Of a DNA stretch of 64,000 bases, positions 17,119 through 26,100 are shown one piece after another. This DNA is from VFJZ01 sp046598415 (GTDB lineage Bacteria > Actinomycetota > Thermoleophilia > Gaiellales > F1-60-MAGs149). Made by a program: the position numbers and the translations under genes. The stretch lies in contig JBKJIG010000098.1 of assembly GCA_046598415.1 (NCBI GenBank), positions 1-64,000 on the forward strand. Reading direction: 5' to 3'. Position 1 is the stretch's first letter. Each line of letters opens with the position of its first letter. Below the pieces are notes generated by a model. The model ran no database searches. It saw only the letters and a program-made list of their open reading frames with translations, and was not told where the DNA came from.

Positions 17119-17528
17119 CCGACGCGCCGCTGCAGCTCTCGCGCGCGATGGCGGACGAGATCGTGGCGCACGCTCGCGCGGGCCTGCCGGACGAAGCGTG
17201 CGGCATCGTCTCCGGCGTCGCCGCCACCGCCACCGCCACGAGGTTCCACCCGGCCGTGAACGGCGACGCGAGCCCGTTCCGCTACTCGATCGAGGCCCAG
17301 GACCTGCTCCGCATCGTCACCGACATCGACGATGCCGAGGAGGACCTGCTCGCGATCTACCACTCGCACACGCGCTCCCCGGCGTTCCCGTCTCGCACCG
17401 ACGTCGACCTGGCCCTCTGGCCCGACGCCGCCTACCTGATCGTGTCGCTCGCAAGCGATCCGCCCGACCTGAGGGCGTACACGATCCGCGAGGGCCGGAT
17501 CGCGAAGCGCGAACTCGTTGTCACGTGA
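17112..17528 (+). CDS. mec: JAMM-type CysO-cysteine peptidase (Mec+)
   Basis: A 138-residue M67 metalloprotease with a complete JAMM motif: Glu28 (DEACGIVSG) and HSHTRSPAFPSRTD, giving His84, His86, Ser94 and Asp97 in the HxH-x7-SxxD pattern. In mycobacteria it releases cysteine from the CysO-cysteine adduct. The GTG start overlaps the cysM stop, so translation is coupled. The 3' end overlaps the convergent GNAT gene by 8 bases. It completes the four-step cysteine pathway of this operon. Confidence 0.87.
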   Translation: MVADAPLQLSRAMADEIVAHARAGLPDEACGIVSGVAATATATRFHPAVNGDASPFRYSIEAQDLLRIVTDIDDAEEDLLAIYHSHTRSPAFPSRTDVDLALWPDAAYLIVSLASDPPDLRAYTIREGRIAKRELVVT

Positions 17529-18024
17529 GCTCGTCGGCCAGCAGGTCCATCAGCAGCTGATCCTCCCACGTGCCGTCAGGCGCGCGCCACGACCGGCGCA
17601 GCACCCCGGCCGGCTTGAAGCCGGCCTTGGCGTACGCCGCGATCGCTCGCTCGTTGGCCGCGGCGGGATCGATCACGAGCCGGTGGAACTCCCGATCGCG
17701 GATCAGCCAGGTGGCGACCAGCCGGACGACCTCGGTGCCGATGCCGAGGCCCTGCGTCTGCGATGTCAGGTAGATGTCCATACCCGCGTGGCGGAACGCG
17801 GGCTCCGTCTCCTGGTACCACTGGACGGAGCCGATCACCGTGCCGTCCAGCTCGACCGCGAGGATGCGCCCGTCGCCCTCGGCGATGTCGGTGGCCAGCT
17901 CGCCCTCCTCGAGAACGCCCCACCAGCGCTCGACCGAAGGCTCCCGGCGAATCGACTCGAGGGTCGGAATGTCAGCCGGCACGGCCGGACGCAGCAGGAC
18001 GCGATCACCGCGCAGAGAAGTCAC
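17521..18024 (-). CDS. GNAT N-acetyltransferase, AAC(6')-like
   Basis: A 167-residue GCN5-family acetyltransferase. The acetyl-CoA loop is LTSQTQGLGIGTEVVRL (the Q-x-x-G-x-G/A type), followed by HRLVIDPAAANERAIAAY and AGFKPAGVLRRS. This pattern, ending LLMDLLADEL, is that of aminoglycoside 6'-acetyltransferase-like GNATs. The substrate is not predictable, and resistance should not be assumed. Start at GTG 18024 because TACGAT lies exactly 6 bases upstream and there is no ribosome site. Confidence 0.82.
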   Translation of the reverse strand: MTSLRGDRVLLRPAVPADIPTLESIRREPSVERWWGVLEEGELATDIAEGDGRILAVELDGTVIGSVQWYQETEPAFRHAGMDIYLTSQTQGLGIGTEVVRLVATWLIRDREFHRLVIDPAAANERAIAAYAKAGFKPAGVLRRSWRAPDGTWEDQLLMDLLADELT

Positions 18025-18030
18025 CGAAAC

Positions 18031-18036
18031 ATCGTA
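18031..18036 (-). promoter_or_regulatory. Leaderless -10 box of the GNAT gene
   Basis: Minus strand TACGAT, 6 bases before GTG at 18024. A TAGACT hexamer on the plus strand (18035-18040) overlaps it and could serve the divergent transpeptidase gene. Confidence 0.55.
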
Positions 18037-18090
18037 GACTTGGTAAGACTCTTGCGTGATCAACAGAAAGTGCCGACGATTCCCGCCGCG

Positions 18091-18738
18091 ATGCTCCACC
18101 GATGCTTCCCCCTGCTCGCCGTCGTCGCGGTGACGCTCGCTCTGCCGCTCGCCGCCGAGGCGAAGACGAAGCCGCTCGGGCCGGGCTCGAAGGGCGACGC
18201 GGTCGCCGTCATGCAGACCTATCTGGCCGACCAGGGCTACCTGCCGTGGACGTCGGTCGAGGGCGCGTACGACTACCGCACGTCGCAGGCCGTGATGGCC
18301 TTCCAGGGCTGGAACGGGCTGACGCGCACGGGTACGGCCGATCTGAAGACGCTGAAGCGCCTGGCGCGGGCGAAGCGCCCGAAGCCGTGGAGGAAGTACA
18401 AGGGCCGGCGCATCGAGGTGCACGTGAACGCGCAGGTGGCGCTGCTGGTCAACGCGAAGGGCAAGGTCGAGCGCGCGATCCACGTCTCGACGGGCGCCGG
18501 CGGCCGCACGCCGCAGGGCGACTTCCGGGTGTACCGCAAGGAGACGATGTCCTGGTCGGTGCCGTTCAGCGTCTGGCTTCCGCTGGCGAGCTACTTCACG
18601 GGCGGCATCGCCTTCCACTCGTATCCGGACGTGCCCGGCTACGCCGCCTCCCACGGCTGCGTCCGCACACCGGCGCCCGAGGCCCCGGTGCTGTATGCGT
18701 TCGCCAAGGTGCGAACGCCCACGCACGTGCATCCGTAG
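18091..18738 (+). CDS. Secreted L,D-transpeptidase (YkuD) with peptidoglycan-binding domain
   Basis: A 215-residue exported enzyme. It has a signal peptide (FPLLAVVAVTLALPLAAEA), a PG_binding_1 domain (about 30-90, with GDAVAVMQTYLADQGY) and a YkuD catalytic domain. The active motif is HSYPDVPGYAASHGCVR; the Cys of SHGCVR is the nucleophile. It should form 3-3 cross-links in peptidoglycan or attach proteins to it. The start is uncertain: ATG 18091 is chosen, but GTG 18070, which adds seven residues, is possible. Neither has a good ribosome site. Confidence 0.85.
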   Translation: MLHRCFPLLAVVAVTLALPLAAEAKTKPLGPGSKGDAVAVMQTYLADQGYLPWTSVEGAYDYRTSQAVMAFQGWNGLTRTGTADLKTLKRLARAKRPKPWRKYKGRRIEVHVNAQVALLVNAKGKVERAIHVSTGAGGRTPQGDFRVYRKETMSWSVPFSVWLPLASYFTGGIAFHSYPDVPGYAASHGCVRTPAPEAPVLYAFAKVRTPTHVHP

Positions 18739-18782
18739 CGCCACAGCACGCTTCCGCGCGCTTTCGTGCGCCCCCGATATGC

Positions 18783-18823
18783 GGGGTCAGACCCCGAAAC
18801 GCGCCGTTCTGGGGTCTGACCCC
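18783..18823. repeat. Double GGGGTCNGACCCC palindromic element, copy A
   Basis: Two 13-bp palindromes, GGGGTCAGACCCC (18783-18795) and GGGGTCTGACCCC (18811-18823), offset by 28 bp. The same arrangement with the same 28-bp offset occurs at 43477-43517, and flanking bases (GCG before, CGGAACG after) match. It lies in the 206-bp gap after the transpeptidase, which otherwise shows no gene. Confidence 0.8.
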
Positions 18824-18944
18824 GGAACGCTTTCGCGCCGAAGTGGGCGGAGGTAGCCCAGCTGGCGCCGTGCTTGCGCTCGTCGCGTGGAGCGTGCACT
18901 GCAGGACACGTTGATCGTGCTAGAGGCCGAACGCCTCGCGTCCT

Positions 18945-20330
18945 CTACGTCCGAGTGCCCGCGCCGTCCTCTGCGTCGTCCGGATCCTCGACGCGGTCCG
19001 CACCGTCGGGATCGTCCGGCTCGGGCTTCGGGCGGATCTCGACGTCGACCGTGACGATGCGCGCGCCGTCGACGCCGTGCACCGTGAAGCGCAGGCCCTC
19101 GATCTCGACGCGATCGCCCTCCTGCGGGGCGCGGCCCAGCTCGCCGAATACGTAGCCGCCGACAGTGTTGTAGTCCTCGTCCGACAGCGAGCAGCCGAAG
19201 CGCTCGTTGAACGCGTCGATGGGGAACGAGCCCGCCACTCGCACGCGATCCTTCGACAGCCGCAGGATCGAGATGTCGGGCCGGTCGAACTCGTCGTCGA
19301 TCTCGCCGACGATCTCCTCCAGCAGATCCTCGAGCGTCACGATGCCGGCGGTCGAGCCGTACTCGTCGACCACGATCGCCATGTGCGTGTTGGTGCGACG
19401 CAACTCGGTGAGCAGCTTCGCGAGCGGCTTCGTCTCCGGGACGATGTACGCGGGCCGCAGCAGCGACTCGATGGTCTCCAGATCGCGGCTGCCGTCGTGC
19501 ATCGCGTCGTACAGCCGGCGGATATGGAGCAGCCCGAGGATGTCGTCGAGGTCCTCGCGGTACACCGGATAGCGGGTGTACGGGTGCTTCACCACCTCCT
19601 CCATCGCGGCCTGCGGCGTCAGCGTCACGAGCAGCCCGACGACGTCGGGCCGCGGCACCATCACCTCGTCGACCTCGGTGTCGGAGAACTGGAAGACCTT
19701 GTTCACCATCTCCTGCTCCTCCGCCTCGATCTTGCCCTCGTCCTTGGACGCCGCGACGAGGCGCTTCAGCTCCTCCTCCGAGTGGGCGAGCGAGTTGAGC
19801 CGCGGCTCCGGCAGGCCGAGGACGCGCGCGGTGGCGACCGCGAGCCAGTCGAGGAACCAGATGAACGGTCGGAAGGAGTTGTAGAACACCCGCACCGGAG
19901 CGGCGGCGAACAGCGCCACGCGCTCGGCGTTCTGCAGCGTGAACGTCTTCGGCACGATCTCGCCGAGCACCGTGTGCAGCGTCGAGATGACCGCGAAGGC
20001 GATGATCACCGAGATGGTCGACGCGAGGCCCTCGCGGGACGCGCCGGTGAGACCGAGGACGTCCTCGACCAGGCGCGAGAAGGCCGGCTCGCCGACGGCA
20101 CCGAGGGCCAGCGACGAGAGCGTGATCGCGAGCTGGATCGCCGAGATGAACGACGGTAGGTCGTCGACGATCCGCATCACCGCCTTGGCGCGGCGTGAGC
20201 CCTGCTCGACCAGCTCCTCGAGCCGCGTGCGGCGGACCGTGACGAAGGCGTACTCCGCCGCGACGAAAAACGCGTTCCAGAGCACGATGAAGAAGATCGA
20301 GCCGATCTCGATCAACGTCAGGGTGGTCAC
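18945..20330 (-). CDS. CNNM/CorC-HlyC family membrane protein with CBS domains
   Basis: A 461-residue protein with an N-terminal DUF21/CNNM membrane domain (about 1-180, several helices including ISAIQLAITLSSLALG and LHTVLGEIVPKTF). A CBS pair follows (about 210-335, with DEVMVPRPDVVGL and HMAIVVDEYGSTAGIVTLEDLLEEIVGE), then a CorC_HlyC domain (about 350-440) and an acidic tail. The family is linked to Mg/Co efflux or divalent cation homeostasis. The GTG start has GGAG 9 bases upstream. Confidence 0.88.
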   Translation of the reverse strand: MTTLTLIEIGSIFFIVLWNAFFVAAEYAFVTVRRTRLEELVEQGSRRAKAVMRIVDDLPSFISAIQLAITLSSLALGAVGEPAFSRLVEDVLGLTGASREGLASTISVIIAFAVISTLHTVLGEIVPKTFTLQNAERVALFAAAPVRVFYNSFRPFIWFLDWLAVATARVLGLPEPRLNSLAHSEEELKRLVAASKDEGKIEAEEQEMVNKVFQFSDTEVDEVMVPRPDVVGLLVTLTPQAAMEEVVKHPYTRYPVYREDLDDILGLLHIRRLYDAMHDGSRDLETIESLLRPAYIVPETKPLAKLLTELRRTNTHMAIVVDEYGSTAGIVTLEDLLEEIVGEIDDEFDRPDISILRLSKDRVRVAGSFPIDAFNERFGCSLSDEDYNTVGGYVFGELGRAPQEGDRVEIEGLRFTVHGVDGARIVTVDVEIRPKPEPDDPDGADRVEDPDDAEDGAGTRT

Positions 20331-20408
20331 GCGGCACGCTCCGAGCGGGCCGCGGAGTTCACCGTACGTGAGGGATGGCTACTGTCGCCGTCGTCGGTCA
20401 GGCGGTGA

Positions 20409-21221
20409 TCACCTGGCCGGAGTATACGGGGCTTGCGGCGTGTCGGCGAGATCGATCACGACGGGGGCGTGATCCGAGGGCTTCGAGCCCTTGCGATACA
20501 CGCGATCGACATGTGCGCCCGTGACCCGCTCCGCGAGGTCGCGCGTGAGCAGGACGTTGTCGATCCGCAGCCCCTGGCGCTTGTGGTACGCGCCGGCCCG
20601 GTAGTCCCACCACGTGTGCGCCTCCGGCCCCTCGTCGGGATGCAGCGCGCGGTACGCGTCGACCAGTCCGCCGGCCTCGAGCATGACTGCGTGCGCGCGA
20701 CGCTCGACGGGCGTGACGTGCGTCGAGCCGACGAACGCGGCCGGGTCCCACACGTCGAGATCGGTTGGCGCGACGTTCATGTCGCCGGCCACGATCAACG
20801 GCCCCTGAGCGGCCAGTTCGGCGATGCGTCGCTTCGCCGCCGCGAGGAAGAGCAGCTTCGACTCGAACGGCTCCGAGCCGACCGTCTGGCCATTCGGCAC
20901 GTACGTCGACACACACCGGACGTCACCGACGGTGGCCTCGACCCAGCGCGCCTGGTCGGGCTCGCGCTCACCATCGAGGCCGGTCACGACGTCGGTGATC
21001 GGCACGGCCGACGGCGCCACCACCGCGACACCGCACCAGCGCCCGCCCGACAGGTCGGCGGCCGAGTAGCCGCGCGCGTTCAGCTCCAGGTGCGGGAAAT
21101 GCGCCGCATCGACCTTCGTCTCCTGGAGGAACAGGATGTCCGGCTGGACGTCACCGAGCAGCTCGTCGAGGCGCTCGTAGCGCGCCTTGATCGAGTTGAC
21201 GTTCCAGGTAACGAGCCGCAT
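20409..21221 (-). CDS. xthA: Exodeoxyribonuclease III (AP endonuclease, Xth family)
   Basis: A 270-residue EEP-fold nuclease. Motifs in order: TWNVNSIKAR (Asn), LQETKVD (metal Glu), STYVPNGQ (catalytic Tyr), AGDMNVAPTDLDVWDP (Asp/Asn pair), WWDYRAGA, RIDNVLLT (Asp) and SDHAPVV (Asp-His). It cuts DNA at abasic sites and removes 3' blocking groups in base excision repair. Its ATG overlaps the upstream TPR gene's stop as TGATG, so it is translated as the last gene of a three-gene operon. Confidence 0.92.
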   Translation of the reverse strand: MRLVTWNVNSIKARYERLDELLGDVQPDILFLQETKVDAAHFPHLELNARGYSAADLSGGRWCGVAVVAPSAVPITDVVTGLDGEREPDQARWVEATVGDVRCVSTYVPNGQTVGSEPFESKLLFLAAAKRRIAELAAQGPLIVAGDMNVAPTDLDVWDPAAFVGSTHVTPVERRAHAVMLEAGGLVDAYRALHPDEGPEAHTWWDYRAGAYHKRQGLRIDNVLLTRDLAERVTGAHVDRVYRKGSKPSDHAPVVIDLADTPQAPYTPAR

Positions 21222-22204
21222 CAGTCGGCGTCGAGGCGGCCCTGCGCTGCACTGCGCACGTCGGACGCCGCGTCGGGATCGTGCGCGATCGACGCGAAGA
21301 CGATGCGCGCCTCGGACTCGCGGCCCGCCGCCTCGTAGCCGGCTGCCACGTTCCAGCGCAGGCTCGGGTCGCGGTCGGACAGGCGCGACAGCCCGTCGGC
21401 GATCTCGACCAGCTCGTCGATGCGCCCGTTCTGGCCCAGCTGCGCAAGCAGGTTCGCGGTGGTGGCGTCGTCCGCGCCGAGGTCGACGGCCTGCTTCCAG
21501 TACGCGATCGCGGCGGTGTCGTCGCCCAGCGAGACCGCCAGGTCGCCGGCCACGCGCAGGACGCCCCAGCCCTTCAGCTCGGTCGCGAGCGCCTTGGTGC
21601 GCGCGAGCGCCTCGGCGGTGCCGTCGTCGCCGGCGACGAGCGCCTGGATGGCGCCGACGTCGTTGGGGTCGAGCGAGAGCGCGCGACGAGCCGCGGCATG
21701 GCCCTCCTCGGCGCGGCCGAGACCGAGCAGCACGTGGGCGCGGTGCGTCTGCCCGAGCGCCGAGGTGGGCGCCTGCACGAGGTGCGCGTCGAGCCGCTCG
21801 AGCGCGGTGTCGAGCCGGCCCAGCCGCGCCTCGACGATGCCGGCCAGCAGCAGGGCGTCGGCGCTCACCGGGTCGGCCGCGAGCGCGAGCTCGGCGGCGG
21901 CGTGCGCCAGGTCGTGATGCTCGCCCTCGAGCAGCATCCCGCCGACGCCGACCAGGTACGGCGCGTTGTCGGCGTTCTCCGCGAGGTCGAGCCGGACACC
22001 CTCGACGAACGCCTCGGTCTCGATGTAGAGCGGCTGGCCGTCGGGCCCCTCGACCTGGACGACCTGGCCCTCCTCGAGCAAGCGGTTGACCTCTTCCTCG
22101 GACAGCTCCTTGACCTCCCACGCGGCGTCGTCGCCGTGGTCGTGCTCGTCGGAGTGGTCGTGGCCGTGCTCGTGGCCGTCGGAGTGATCGTGGTCGTGGG
22201 TCAT
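21221..22204 (-). CDS. TPR protein with His/Asp-rich N-terminus
   Basis: A 327-residue protein. The first 26 residues are almost only His, Asp, Gly and Glu (starting MTHDHDHSDGHEHGHDH), a probable metal-binding tail. A short acidic SseB-like stretch (VVQVEGPDGQPLYI) follows, then about six TPR-like helical pairs (for example SADALLLAGIVEARLGRLDTA). There is no signal peptide. Its start overlaps the MBL-fold gene stop (ATGA) and its stop overlaps xthA. The role is unknown; the operon suggests a link to stress or repair. Confidence 0.75.
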   Translation of the reverse strand: MTHDHDHSDGHEHGHDHSDEHDHGDDAAWEVKELSEEEVNRLLEEGQVVQVEGPDGQPLYIETEAFVEGVRLDLAENADNAPYLVGVGGMLLEGEHHDLAHAAAELALAADPVSADALLLAGIVEARLGRLDTALERLDAHLVQAPTSALGQTHRAHVLLGLGRAEEGHAAARRALSLDPNDVGAIQALVAGDDGTAEALARTKALATELKGWGVLRVAGDLAVSLGDDTAAIAYWKQAVDLGADDATTANLLAQLGQNGRIDELVEIADGLSRLSDRDPSLRWNVAAGYEAAGRESEARIVFASIAHDPDAASDVRSAAQGRLDAD

Positions 22205-23160
22205 CTCGCGGCGTACACTACGCGCCCGCCGGCGCCGACGTGCCGCTCGATATCGCCCCGCCGTTCGAGGTGCACGAGGTGCGCGAGCGACTCCGTGACG
22301 GCGATGCGACGCGAGTTGGGACCGAGCCGATCACCGTAGATGCGCAGCGATGCGGCGTACGCGTCGGCGGGCCCGTCGGCCAGCACCGCACGGTGCGCCT
22401 GCAGGCGTTCGGCGTGGTGCTCACGGATCTCGTTGGCGCGTCCGGCGACGTCGGTGATCGCATCGAAGTGGCCCGGATACGCGATCGCGATATCGAGCCG
22501 CGTGAGCCGCTCGAGCTGCGCGAGATGGTCGCCGAGCGGGTCGGGCCGCGACACGGGATGCACGCCGACGTACGGCGCGATGCGGTCGAGGATCGCGTCG
22601 GCGGCGAGCAGCCGGCGGGTGCGCGTGCCGAGCAGCGCGAACTGCCCGTCGGCGTGGCCCGGCGCTGGGATCACCTTCCACGTCTCGCCGGCGGCGACCA
22701 GCACGTCGCCGTCGTCGATGAGCCGCGCCGGCGCGGCCGGGTGCACGTTCGCGACCAGCTGCTCCCATGCATCGAAGACCGACTCCAGCACCTCCTCCGG
22801 GCAGCCGTGCACCTCGAGGTGGCGGCGCGTCGCAGCGACTGCGCCCGGGTCGTGCCAGTGGTGCGACTGGGTCGCGTCGGTGGGCGACATCAGCACCTCG
22901 GCGCCGGTCAGGGCCTGAAGGGCGCGGCTCGCCCCGATGTGGTCGGTGTGGTAGTGGGAGATGACGAGGCGCGCCACCGGCCCGCCCAGCTCCGCCAGCG
23001 CCGCCGTCCACGTCTCGGCCGTGTCGGCGGTGCCGAGGCCGGCGTCGAACAGCGTCCAGCCGGCCGCACCGTCGAGCGCGTAGCTCCAGACGTGGTCGAG
23101 CCCCCTCCACGGCAGCGGCAGGCGGATCCGGTGCAGGCCATCGCCGAGCTGCTCGATCAC
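22201..23160 (-). CDS. Metallo-beta-lactamase-fold hydrolase
   Basis: A 319-residue MBL-fold protein with the metal motif SHYHTDHIG (HxHxDH), a later His in PAPGHADGQ, the bridging Asp in LLAADAIL and the last His in AYPGHFD. Its length and C-terminal helical part resemble the LACTB2/RNase-Z-like and glyoxalase II-like groups. The substrate is unknown. It is the first gene of the MBL-TPR-xthA operon. The GTG start lies 6 bases after TACCGT, back-to-back with the Lhr promoter. Confidence 0.83.
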   Translation of the reverse strand: MIEQLGDGLHRIRLPLPWRGLDHVWSYALDGAAGWTLFDAGLGTADTAETWTAALAELGGPVARLVISHYHTDHIGASRALQALTGAEVLMSPTDATQSHHWHDPGAVAATRRHLEVHGCPEEVLESVFDAWEQLVANVHPAAPARLIDDGDVLVAAGETWKVIPAPGHADGQFALLGTRTRRLLAADAILDRIAPYVGVHPVSRPDPLGDHLAQLERLTRLDIAIAYPGHFDAITDVAGRANEIREHHAERLQAHRAVLADGPADAYAASLRIYGDRLGPNSRRIAVTESLAHLVHLERRGDIERHVGAGGRVVYAAR

Positions 23161-23166
23161 GAGCGG

Positions 23167-23172
23167 ACGGTA
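23167..23172 (-). promoter_or_regulatory. Leaderless -10 box of the MBL-fold gene
   Basis: Minus strand TACCGT, 6 bases before GTG at 23160. Confidence 0.55.
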
Positions 23173-23174
23173 GC

Positions 23175-23180
23175 GATACT
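23175..23180 (+). promoter_or_regulatory. Leaderless -10 box of lhr
   Basis: GATACT, 6 bases before ATG at 23187. Only two bases separate it from the opposing MBL -10 box. Confidence 0.5.
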
Positions 23181-23186
23181 GCAGGC

Positions 23187-26100
23187 ATGGCGGCGGCGCT
23201 CACGGATCTCTTCTCCCCCGCCACGGCGGCGTGGTTCGCCGACGCGTTTCCCGACGGCCCGACGCCCGCCCAGGAGCAGGGCTGGCCGGCCATCGCGTCG
23301 GGCTCCCACACGCTGCTGTGCGCACCGACCGGCTCGGGCAAGACGCTGGCCGCATTCCTGATCGGCCTCGACCGGCTGGCCGTCGAGCCGCCGCCCGACG
23401 AGCGCGGCATCCGGCTGCTCTACGTGTCGCCGCTGAAGGCGCTCAACTACGACGTCGAGCGCAACCTGCGCGGGCCGCTCGCGGGCATCCGCGCCGCCGC
23501 CGACCGGCTCGGCCTGGAGCTGCCCGACATCTCGGTCGGCGTGCGCACCGGCGACACGTCCCAGGCCGAGCGGCAGGCGATGGTACGGCGGCCGCCCGAC
23601 GTGCTCATCACCACGCCCGAGTCGCTGTTCCTGCTGCTCACGTCACCCAACGCCCGCGAGGTGCTGCGCACCGTCACGGCCGTGATCGTGGACGAGGTGC
23701 ACGCCGTGGCGGCCAGCAAGCGCGGCTCGCACCTGGCGCTGACGCTGGAACGCCTCGACATCACGGCGGGCCGCGAGGTACAGCGCATCGCGTTGTCGGC
23801 CACGCAGCGCCCGCTGGACGAGATCGCGCGCTTCGTCGGCGGCGACCGCGATGTGACCATCGTCGATGCGGGCTCGAGCAAGGAGCTCGACCTCGAGGTG
23901 ATCGTGGCGGTGGACGACATGACGGCGCTGCCCGACACCACGACGCAGGGCGAGATGCACGGCGATCCGGGCGCCGGCACGACCATCTGGCCGTCCATCT
24001 ACCCCGAGCTGCTGCGCCTGGTCGAGGAGCACACGACGACCCTGGTGTTCGTCAACTATCGACGGCTGTCGGAGCGGCTCGCGCTGCGGCTCAACGAGCT
24101 GGCCGGGCGCGAGGTCGCCCGCGCCCACCACGGGTCGCTCGCGCGTGAGGCGCGCACGCAGGTGGAGGAGGCGTTGAAGCGGGGCGACCTGAAGTGCCTG
24201 GTGGCGACCTCGTCGCTCGAGCTCGGAATCGACATGGGCGCGATCGACCTCGTCGTGCAGATCGAGTCGCCCGGGTCGGTGGCCCGCGGGCTGCAGCGCA
24301 TCGGGCGCGCCGGCCACCAGGTCGGCGCCGCCTCGACCGGCCGCATCTTTCCCAAGTTCCGCGGCGACCTGGTGGAGTGCGCAGTCGTCACGCGTCGTAT
24401 GCACGAGGGCGCGATCGAGGAGACGCACGTGCCGCGCAACGCGCTCGACGTGCTGTCGCAGCAGATCGTCGCGGCCTGCGCGTCCGACGAGTGGCAGGTG
24501 GATGACCTGTTCGCGCTGGTGCGGCGGTCGTACCCGTACCGCGAGCTGCCGCGCGCCCAGTACGACGGCGTGCTGGACATGCTGTCGGGCCGCTACCCGT
24601 CCGACGACTTCGCCGAGCTGCGCCCGCGCATCGTCTGGGATCGCATCGCCGGCAGCGTCACGGGCCGGTCGAACGCGCGTCCGCTGGCGGTCGCGAACGC
24701 CGGCACGATCCCCGATCGCGGCCTCTTCGGCGTGTTCCTCGCCGACGGCTCCGGCCGGGTCGGCGAGCTGGACGAGGAGATGGTCTACGAGGCGCGCGTC
24801 GGCCAGGTGTTCGTGCTGGGCGCGTCGTCGTGGCGCATCGAGCGCATCACCCGCGACCGCGTGCTCGTCTCTCCGGCGCCGGGCCAGCCGGGCCAGATCC
24901 CCTTCTGGAAGGGCGAGGCGCCGAGCCGCCCGGTCGAGCTCGGCCGCGCGATCGGCGCGTTCGTACGCGAGACCGGCGCGCTGAGCGAGGCGAAGGCCGT
25001 GAAGCGGCTGGTCGCGGACCACGATCTCGACGACCGGGCCGCGCGCAACCTGTGGCGCTACCTGCGCGACCAGCTCGACGCCACCCGCGTGCTGCCGTCC
25101 GACCGCACCATCGTGGTCGAGCGCTTCCGCGACGAGATCGGCGACTGGCGCCTCTGCATCCTGTCGCCGTTCGGCGGCCGCGTGCACGCCCCGTGGGCGC
25201 TCGCGCTCGGCGTGCTGCTGCGCGAACGGCTCGGCGCCGAGACGCAGGCGCTGTGGTCGGACGACGGCATCGTGCTGCACCTGCCCGACTCGGACGAGCC
25301 GCCGTCGGCCGACCTGATCGCCATCGACCCGGAGGCGATCGAGGAACTGGTCGTGCGCGAGCTGGGCGGCTCCGCGCTGTACGGCGCGCGGTTCCGCGAG
25401 AACGCCGCCCGCGCGCTGCTGATTCCCCGCCGCCGGACGGGACAGCGCACGCCGCTCTGGCAGCAGCGTCTGAAGGCGCAGTCGCTGCTGCAGGTGGCGG
25501 AGGGCTACGGATCGTTCCCGATCGTGCTCGAGACCTACCGCGAGTGCCTGCAGGACGTGTTCGACCTGCCGGCGCTGCGCGAGCTCCTGTCCGGCATCGA
25601 ACGACGCGAGATCGCGCTGGTCGAGGCCGAGACGCCGTACGGCTCGCCGTTCGCCTCCTCCCTGCTGTTCGACTACATCGCGCAGTACATGTACGAGGGC
25701 GACACGCCGCCGGCCGAGCGCCGGGCGCAGGCGCTGTCGCTCGATCGCGAGCTGTTGCGCGAGCTGCTCGGCTCGGACGAGCTGCGCGAGCTGCTCGATC
25801 CCGACGCGCTGGCCGAGGTGGAGGCGCTGATCGCGCGGCGGCCCGGTCCGGGACCGGACGGGCTGCACGACTGGCTGCGGCGGGCGGGCGACCTGACGGC
25901 GGCCGAGATCGACGACGAGGCGGGCATCGCCGAGCTCGTCCGCCAGCGCCGCGCCGCGAAGCTGCGCATCGCCGGCGAGGAGCGCCAGATCGCGGTCGAG
26001 GACGCCGGCCGGTACCGCGACGCCGTCGGTGCGCTGCCGCCGCCGGGCCTGCCCGACGCCTACCTGGAGCCGGTCGCCCATGCCCTGCGCGGCCTGGTCG

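Noticed and set aside
17521..18024. Calling the GNAT gene an aminoglycoside-resistance gene
   Set aside because: The sequence resembles AAC(6') enzymes, but so do many chromosomal GNATs. Substrate residues cannot be judged by eye.
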